64,000 nucleotides of DNA. Source: Tetradesmus obliquus (Eukaryota > Chlorophyta > Chlorophyceae > Sphaeropleales > Scenedesmaceae). Shown one piece after another: positions 57,001 through 64,000 of this stretch. A model generated the notes under the pieces. The model did no database searches. It was not told where the DNA came from and saw nothing but the letters and a program-made list of their open reading frames with translations. Both the position numbers and the translations under genes were made by a program. The stretch lies in contig CP126193.1 in NCBI GenBank assembly GCA_030272155.1, positions 7,874,001-7,938,000 of the forward strand, written 5' to 3'. Numbering within the stretch: position 1 is the first letter of the stretch; every line of letters starts with the position of its first letter.

Positions 57001-57879
57001 CGCATCTCCTGCATGCTTGTAACAGCTGAACCTGGACAAGAGGCGCAGATCTACGCTGCATACTGAACCACCACCGCAGCTGCCCTCAGTTTGCCGGCCC
57101 CGCACCTGTACTTGCCCAGAAAGCGCAGCTCTGCGCTGCTGGCTGCGCCCCTGGTGCCTGCAGGGCGAGGGTACTCCAGCACCAGCACAGCCAGCCCAGC
57201 AGCAGCAGCAGGGCTGTCGCCCGTAGCAGCAGCAGCACCTGCGCTGCTGCCACCATGCACGCTGTCGCTAGCGCCGCTGTCACTGGCAGCTGCAGCTGCA
57301 GGCGCTCCGTTCAGGCCACCCAGCGCCCTGCGCATCAGGCGGCCATACCTGCTGCGTGATGCAGGCAGCGACGCTGCAGCGTGCGTTGCAGCAGCTGCCA
57401 GCTGCTGCGCTGCCTGCCGCAGCTTTGCCTTGGGCCCGGCCGAGCCTTGCAGCGCCAGGAGCCGTGCTGCGTTGCGTGCTGCTGCTGCGGTCATCTCGCC
57501 GTCCCACCAGGGCACGCACAGCCGTATGCTGCGCAGGCGGTACTTGGGCTTGAAGCTCTCCGTGATGCCCTCCTGCCAGCAGCACACACGCAGCGGCAGG
57601 CACAGGTACATAGCAAACAGCCAAGTGTTCAGGCTGCCGGTAGCACAGCTTCCAACAATTGTCTGAAAGCACGTTGCAAGCTGCCGTGCCGTGTAGATGC
57701 ATGCCGTGCCATGTAGATGCATGTAGATGCCAGCTGGCCGTCAGCTGTCAACCAGAACATGCGTGCTGCTCACCTTGTTGAAGTTTTTGTAGCGCGCAAA
57801 CACGCCTGTCTGCACCACGCGCAGCTGCCTGCAGCTGGCATGCACACGCAGGGCTTCCAACACGCCACGCCAGGTGTTG

Positions 57880-57912
<33 letters not shown>

Positions 57913-60900
57913 GGCAGTGATGCAGGCATGATGCTCAAAGCTTTGCACAGGGCTGCCTGCAAACATTGTACTGCAAGGTGGTTCTGATGAAGCTGCGCGC
58001 TTGTCACGCTAGGCAACACACCACAGCACCAGCACAGTGCTCTGTGCTCAGCAAGTAGAACTTTGGTAAGCTGCAACGCTGCCCATGGCACAGCTGCACT
58101 GCAGCCATCCCTTTTCACTGCCACCTGCTGCACCGGCAGCTGTTACATGCAGTTGTGGTTGCCGCTCACCCCTGAATGCTGACTCTCTCAGCTCCAGCAG
58201 CTCCAGGCAGGGGAACTGCACCAGGCCCAGCTGCAGCAGCCGGTTCACGCACGGCAGCGGGCAGCCTGCAGGGCAGCAGCAGCGCCACACACTAGGCTCA
58301 GCACCAGCCCCAAACATTAAGCAGGAGCAACCTCATACATGCATGCGGCATTCTAAGAATATTTTGCAACCAGCTGTTCCTGAGTCCACTGCGGGCTGCT
58401 CACTGAACACAAGGTGGTGTGATGGCGCTGCGCTAAGAGTGACGCCCACCTATGACGGCAAACTCCTTCACGTCGCGCCTGCCCTGCAGCGCCTTGAGGC
58501 TGCGCATGAGGATGTGCGCCTGCTGCGCCGGCCCGTACGTGTTCTTCTGGCGGTGCAGCACAAAGCCGTCCAGCAGCAGCCGCCCGTCCTGCAGGCGGCA
58601 GCACGCCGCCATCTGCTCCGCCAGCACCGACGGCGCGCACTCGTAGTTGCCCTGGCAGGCGGCAGGATAAGGAGGAGCATACATGAGAAGCACCACAGTG
58701 GCCCAGTTTGCAATGCATGGCTGTACGCGGATCAGCCGATGAGCGGAATGCTGGTAGCCACAAGTGTGGTGGCCTACTGCCAGAAGCAAACTGCCACTGG
58801 AAACTGACAGCAAAGCATCTGCCAACACATGCGATTTGCCAGCTGGGATCAGGCAGAGCCCTGTCTGTGTTGCAGGCACGTTGCTGTGCCCTGGCCACTC
58901 AGCCTGGCATGCCTCTCGCTCACCTTGAGCAGCAGGATGTACTTTGCATACTCCTGCAAGCAGAAGGCACCGACAGCAATACATTTCCTGCCGTGAGGCG
59001 TGAGATCCTTTGGGTGTGTGCACAAGGCAAGACTGGGCTGCCAGACTCAGCATGCAGGCAATTCCACAACAAACACACGCTGTGAGGTATGGGCTTCATA
59101 CTGGGACAGGCCCCACCCCAAACGGAGGGGTGAGTGTGAGGAACCCAGAAGGGTCCCTTATTAGGTATGCCTGAACAATTATGGCTGACAGTTGACAGTC
59201 CACATGTATGCAGCGCTGCTCACCCAGAAGTTCATGCCTGCCTGCCTTGCGGCCTTCCTGAACTTCCAGGTGAACTTCACCACATTGACGCTGCTGATGA
59301 ACAGGCTGAAGGAGACCGTGGTGATATCCATGCGCGTGGCCAGCCGGTCATAGATCAGCTCGCTCACAATGTACGTCTGGGGTTGCATTAAGGCGCCACA
59401 AAGCAACACAACAGCAATGTTAAGTTAGTCACACATATCAGCCAGAAGGCGTGCAGGCAACTGCAGCTACATCAAGCATTGAGCTGAATTCATAAGCAGC
59501 TATCAAACCAGTGGCAGTGTGCTGGTGCATACGCCGCCCATAGGAGCAGTAGTGTTATCCTGCTGAGCGCACCTGCAGCACCGTCTGCGGCACCGACTCG
59601 CACACAAACTCCAGGAACAGCCGCGTGAAGTTGTAGTTGCTCAGAAAGGAGCTCAGCACCGCAGCGCTGCCACTGCTGCCGCTGCCGGCGCCAGTGCCCT
59701 TGCTCTTGTGCCGCACCATCAGCGGCAGCACGCTGGTGAGCAGCATCATGAGGTCCAGCGCCACCACGCCAGGCAGCGCCACGGGCAGCGACAGCAGCCA
59801 CAGCGGGCTGCGCGGACGGCTGCCGCCGCTCCTGTCTGCGTACTCGTACGCGCCCCACTTGGCTGCACACAGCAAACAGCGGCACGTTTTGCAGTCAAAA
59901 CATGTTGCAGCCACAGCTGGCGAGGCATGATGCGCAGCCGTTGGTGTCAGACGGCACGTCTACCAGCTTGCAGGAAAGAGCCGCAGCTTCAGCAGCCTGG
60001 CTGCACACCTGCTGCCCTGCGCGCCGCGCCCACCAGCAGCCCCGCCATGATGGTGTAGTGCCAGGTCACGAACCAGACGGACAGGTACAGCCACAGCGTG
60101 TAGCCGGCGCGGCTAAAGGCCTGCAGGGCAGGTGCAGCACCTGGCTCTGTGAGTAGTCACACAGTGACATGTTGACATAGATGTTACATGTGAGTCATCA
60201 CATCACAGTGGTTGCAGGTCCTTGCACTACTTGAAGGCAATGAGGCACATTCAGATGACTGAATGATCTGTGACCTGAAATGAGCGAGCTAAACCATACA
60301 ATGCTGTCCTGCAAGCGCTGCTGGGCATCACAGTGTGCTGCCTGTCACATCAGGAACTCCCGCCCTGCACAGCTGAGGTTGCTACAAGTGCTGCGCACCA
60401 GCTTGCTGGCTGGCTGGCTGCTGCTGGCCGCACCTGCATGACCTTCACGTCTGTGAGGATGTCCAGGAAGTACAGCGCAGCGTCAGCCAGGTCAAACAGC
60501 ACAGCCACCGCCATGCTGTTCATGGCAGCATCTGTCGCTGCACCTAGCCTGCTGCGCCAGCCAGCCTGCAGGCACAACACAGCAGCGCAGGTTGTGACGG
60601 CAGCATCCTGGCTCATGAATTTATTTCTAAATGTCATAAATATAGGGGCAGTTACATGTGGCGAACGAGCAGCGGCGGGCTGGGCTCAGCTGGCTTGGTA
60701 AGCACTGAGCAATGCAACTACTGTGGTATTTTTTTAGGTCAAGAATGCGACTTTGTGTGATGATCATGGTCACCCCAGCATGACACTGTATGCAATAATG
60801 CTGGCGCTCTGTGGCACTATCTGCAACGCTCTGCATCAGCAGAAGCGGCACAGCAGCCAGCTCTGTTGTGTATACCTGCTGCTGCTGCTGTTGGTGGTCC

Positions 60901-61927
60901 TCTTCATATATCCAGCCAGCGTTCAGCAGTGCCTGGCCAGGCCGGGGACTGTCAGGCGCATCAGGCGATAACGCTGCTTCCCGCTGCTGCTGCTCATACA
61001 CATCGGCAGCAGCTTCAGCACTGACAACTGTAACACCAGGCGTCTGCTGCAGCTGCTGCATGTTGGGCCCAGTAGCTGCAGCCTGGTTACCAGCAGTGGT
61101 GTTATTGCTGCTTGGGAAGTGCAAGATGTAGAAAAAACCTTTCCGTAGATCTTTCCGTGGGAGAGGTGCTTTACAAGGAAAAGTAGCTGCTGCGCCTGCG
61201 CTCACAGCTGCCGCCTGGGGGTGCTTCTGCTGGTGCACCTTGCCGTGCTGCATCCGCTGCAGCTGCAGCCCATCCTGGCATTTGACGCTGGCGGCTGGCT
61301 TTACCCTCACTGCTGCCGTGCTGAAAATGAACAGCTGCAAGCCTCCGGTCTAGTTTGGAGTTGTCAATTGCTGTGCTTGCTGTGGCGCTGCTGGAACCTC
61401 TCACACATGATGATGAAGCAGTGCCATCATCATGATTGTGTTCCTCCTGCAGCACGACTTGCTTGCAGGATTCTGCTGCAGCTGAGACTCCTAGTGCCTT
61501 GAGAGTTGCATGTTGGCCTGGCTGGCTCGATTTTCTTTCTGCTTGCAGCAGTTGATGCACCTCATGCTGTCGTTGGGAGCGGATTTCCTTGCCTGGCTCG
61601 CCAACAGCAGCTGGAGCAATGCTTGCAGCTTGCCCCGCACGTTGTTGCTGCTCAGTGTGTCTGATATGGTTAACCTCAATAATTGATGGTGATTTATGTT
61701 TCCCAGCAGAATCTGGGTGTTTGACAAGCTACTAGTGCTGTCTGCTGGCTGGGCCGGCAGTATCTGCAGCAGCGGCATGAGCACAGCGACAGGCATGTTT
61801 GTTTTGCTGCATGCTGTACATTAATTGATACTAATACATGTAATAGGTCCACAGAACAGGGCTGCAGGTCTACCTGATCCTCCAGATGCTTGTAATTAGA
61901 CTTTCTGCTGCCTAGCCCAAAGCCCAT
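54038..61927 (-). CDS. Multi-pass (XKR-like) membrane protein with LRR domain
   Basis: Seventeen exons (61927-61874, 61728-61175, 61107-60876, 60565-60434, 60120-60009, 59862-59573, 59376-59224, 58953-58924, 58651-58450, 58265-58170, 57880-57774, 57572-57106, 56819-56630, 56414-56260, 56073-55926, 55666-55496, 55285-54038) close in phase, about 1446 residues. Residues 1-280 are polar. Residues about 285-520 hold several hydrophobic spans (MAVAVLFDLADAALYFLDIL; TLWLYLSVWFVTWHYTIMAG; PLWLLSLPVALPGVVALDL; ITTVSFSLFISSVNVV) with FLEFVCESVPQTVLQTYIV. An E-S-x-P-Q helix followed by a Ser-rich span is typical of XK-related proteins, some of which are phospholipid scramblases. From about residue 590 the protein is an RNI/NOD-type leucine-rich repeat (SLTSLSLRGSAV; CLASLCLRGCGL; RLVKLDLSANR; LLSLDLSFSCF; GLVSLDLSGV). 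The acceptor of exon 2 (TAG) is the least certain boundary. Function is unknown. Confidence 0.75.
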
Positions 61928-62486
61928 GCTGCTGCCTGAGTCAGCTCTGCAGTACGATCCGCGTCTCTATGAAATTAATAGAACCAATTAGTTCGAGCCT
62001 GTGAATTTACAATTGCGTGAATCTCCTCGCTGCTGGGTGCTGTCCCGTGTTGAAGGCACGTCAAAGGCACGCATGTCTGGATGCGACGCTGTTCAGACTG
62101 CAGGATAACTTTCTACAGGCAACATGGTTATTTTGATTAGTCTTTGTGCCTGCCGCTGATGGGTTGCCAGGTCATCAGTACGGACCTGTCACTTCCCTTT
62201 CAATCAGGGGCCTCAGGGCTTGGAGGTGGCCAGACGGAACGTCTCAGACGATTGGCTGCGTATGTCCTGTTGGCCAAGCCTGTCTGCCCAGATTCACAGA
62301 ACTGCTTACAAACGTCGTGCCTGCCTATTGTTTGCGTTGTTTGCTGCATCCCTGCATCCTTTTGCTGTGGTGAGGCTTGCACTCTGTTGCTGCTGCTGCT
62401 ACTACTGCAGCTGTTGCTGCTGCGCTGCCAGCACCACTACGGCTTGATCGAACTTACTCAGCTGCCTGGTAACAACTGTTCTGCAG
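61928..62486. other. Divergent promoter region
   Basis: It lies between the ATGs of the LRR membrane protein (-) and phosphoglycolate phosphatase (+). No coding exon was seen; a short CTG run occurs near 62388. Confidence 0.5.
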
Positions 62487-63382
62487 ATGCTGGCTTCCAG
62501 GATCGGCACTAGTCTGCGTCAGTGTGCCGCCATCCGTGCTGGCAGCAGAATGGTGTGTCAGGCAGCTACGCCAGCTGTGCAGCAGGCGGCAGCGCCGCGT
62601 CTGTTAGACGAGCAATCAGGACCCAAGGTGCTGCAGCAGCTGGACACCATCATTTTTGACTGTGATGGTACGTACTGTATGGCAGTGTCGCACACCCGGC
62701 AGCTGCAACGTGGCATGAGTATGAGACACACATGATGGATCACTCTTGCCAAGGAAGGTTGACCCAAGTGGTCCTGCTGCAACAAGTCAGCGTTAAAGGT
62801 GTTGTAACTGGTAACATGCAGCTGCACTGAGTGTCCTGGCCGTGCTGTAGGTGTGCTGTGGCGTGGCAGTGACACCTTCACCAACGCAGTGGAGGTAGGC
62901 AGACAGACCACCACACCACACAATGAAGTCACAACTGGCGCACCCAAGTGACGAACCATAGCGTCATCATCATCATGTTACCCATCAGGCCATAGAATCA
63001 ACGCCATAGTGTCAAAAAGATTTGCTGACCGAGTCGCATGCAGTGCTGCGTGCAGTGGGTTGCTGGCTGTACCCATGTGTGCCCGGTGACTGGCACTCAT
63101 GCACACACTGCACCCGCATGCTGCTGCACACTGGGCTCCTGTCTAAGCACTGCATTGTGTACTGTTCCAACACCATTGCGAGCAAAGTCATTGGCTTTGT
63201 CACGTCAGGATTACTAAAAGAGCAGGCAGCATAACACCTTGCTGCTGTGTCCTGCAGGCTCTGCATGTGATGCGGCAGCAGGGCAAGCGGCTGCTGTTTG
63301 TGACCAACAACAGCAGCAAGAGCCGCGCGCAGTACGTGAAGAAGTTCCAGTCACTAGGCATGCAAGTGGACAGCAGCGAGGT

Positions 63383-63432
<50 letters not shown>

Positions 63433-63901
63433 CTGCTGCTCAACATCAAGTGCTCACATGTGTTTTGCAGGGCAGCCTCCTAGGAGGTCACAGTGACGAG
63501 CAGCAGCAACTGTAACTTGCATGCCACAGGTGCAGCACATTACAACCTAGACAGCAATAAAGCATAGGCTGCACCAGCACATCACATAAGATCAAAGCAG
63601 GCGTGCCCTGGCAGTCAGTGGCATGTACTGCTCGGCGCGATTGCAGGCCTATGCTGCTGCTCACACTTGCCGGGTGCTTGCTGCCCCTGCTGCCACGTAG
63701 ATTGTGTCATCATCCTATACAGCTGCAGCCTACCTCTCCAGCATAGGCTTTGGCCAGTCGCTGCAGCCGGGCAAGCATGTGCTGCTGCTGGGCAGCCAGG
63801 GCACTGCAGATGAGCTGGCAGCTGCAGGGCTGCAGGTGCTGGACGCAAAGCAGCTGCAGCTGCCAGTTCTGGACTCTGTCGATGCAATGCTGCAGATGCA
63901 G
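62487..63901 (+). CDS. PGP: Phosphoglycolate phosphatase, chloroplast, 3' partial
   Basis: HAD-superfamily enzyme (class IIA, p-nitrophenylphosphatase/PGP group) that removes phosphate from 2-phosphoglycolate, the first step of photorespiration, in the chloroplast stroma. Exons 62487-62667, 62851-62894, 63258-63380 and 63701-63901 close in phase; the next exon lies beyond the window. About 45 N-terminal residues (MLASRIGTSLRQCAAIRAGS...) form a chloroplast transit peptide. HAD motif I is FDCDGVLWRG, with the nucleophile Asp and the acid/base Asp, split by the first intron. Motif II is LLFVTNNSSKSR, followed by SEIVSSSYTAAAYL, typical of PGP. The third intron begins GTGAG and runs at once into a CAG microsatellite. 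Motif III and the magnesium-site Asp should lie right of the window. Confidence 0.92.
63386..63430 (+). repeat. CAG microsatellite next to a 5' splice site
   Basis: About 15 CAG triplets begin within a few bases of the donor of the third phosphoglycolate phosphatase intron. Confidence 0.9.
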
Positions 63902-64000
63902 GTGAGCATGCCCGGCACACTGCCAGCTGAAGAACATGTTGGGCTGGGGGCAGCAGCGGCTGCAGTGTTGCTGGTACAGCGTCCAGCAAGTAGTACTGTG

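Noticed and set aside
1-64000. CRISPR arrays, rRNA genes, LTR or other retroelement coding
   Set aside because: No regular repeat-spacer array, rRNA-like sequence or reverse transcriptase, integrase, transposase or capsid motif was seen in any frame.

Overview
The window is nuclear DNA of a green alga, most likely a chlorophycean chlorophyte (Sphaeropleales or Chlamydomonadales; the order is a guess). The case rests on dense short exons with GTGAGN donors and GCAG acceptors, TGTAA boxes a short way 3' of several stop codons, very abundant CAG/CTG microsatellites, Gln/Ala-rich proteins, and the gene set: an AP2 factor, a plant-type MAPKK, photorespiratory phosphoglycolate phosphatase, and a fasciclin protein. 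No prokaryotic operon, CRISPR array, rRNA, or virus-like or retroelement coding was seen.

Layout: (1) 0.1-2.0 kb, fasciclin-domain protein (+), cut at its 5' end. (2) 2.0-3.7 kb, gene-poor, with a 42-bp tandem repeat. (3) 3.8-6.8 kb, an unrecognised membrane protein (-). (4) 7.5-15.2 kb, an 18-exon EF-hand plus WD40 protein of WDR49 type (+). (5) 16.0-19.4 kb, a secreted cPLA2/patatin-like lipase (+). (6) 19.9-21.6 kb, a CxxCxxCC (YkgJ-type) protein (+). (7) 22.6-25.4 kb, eIF2-beta (-). (8) 25.9-29.3 kb, MAP kinase kinase (+). (9) 30.2-36.5 kb, SRP68 (-). (10) 37.2-39.1 kb, an ARL2-binding protein/BART-like protein (-). (11) 40.5-46.5 kb, a very large AP2-domain protein (+). (12) 46.5-50.4 kb, repeat-bearing intergenic DNA. 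(13) 50.4-53.7 kb, a NUFIP-type RGG protein (-). (14) 54.0-61.9 kb, a 17-exon multi-pass membrane protein fused to a leucine-rich repeat domain (-). (15) 62.5 kb to the edge, phosphoglycolate phosphatase (+), cut at its 3' end. All exon models were built by hand from splice sites and reading phase. In nearly every multi-exon gene the phases close exactly, which is the main support for the boundaries.

The genes do not form one pathway. They are an ordinary mix of housekeeping (translation initiation, protein targeting, snoRNP assembly, photorespiration), signalling (MAPKK, AP2, Arl2/3 effector) and surface or lipid functions. The WDR49-like and BART-like genes belong to families usually tied to cilia, which hints that the alga keeps flagellar genes.

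The most unusual signal is in the introns. At least nine places in four genes (WD40, eIF2-beta, SRP68, AP2) carry extra copies of the adjoining exon edge together with its splice site. They range from an exact 101-bp repeat in SRP68 to decayed copies with stop codons. A second recurring trait is that (CTG)n tracts lie directly against the CAG of 3' splice sites, in place of an ordinary pyrimidine tract.
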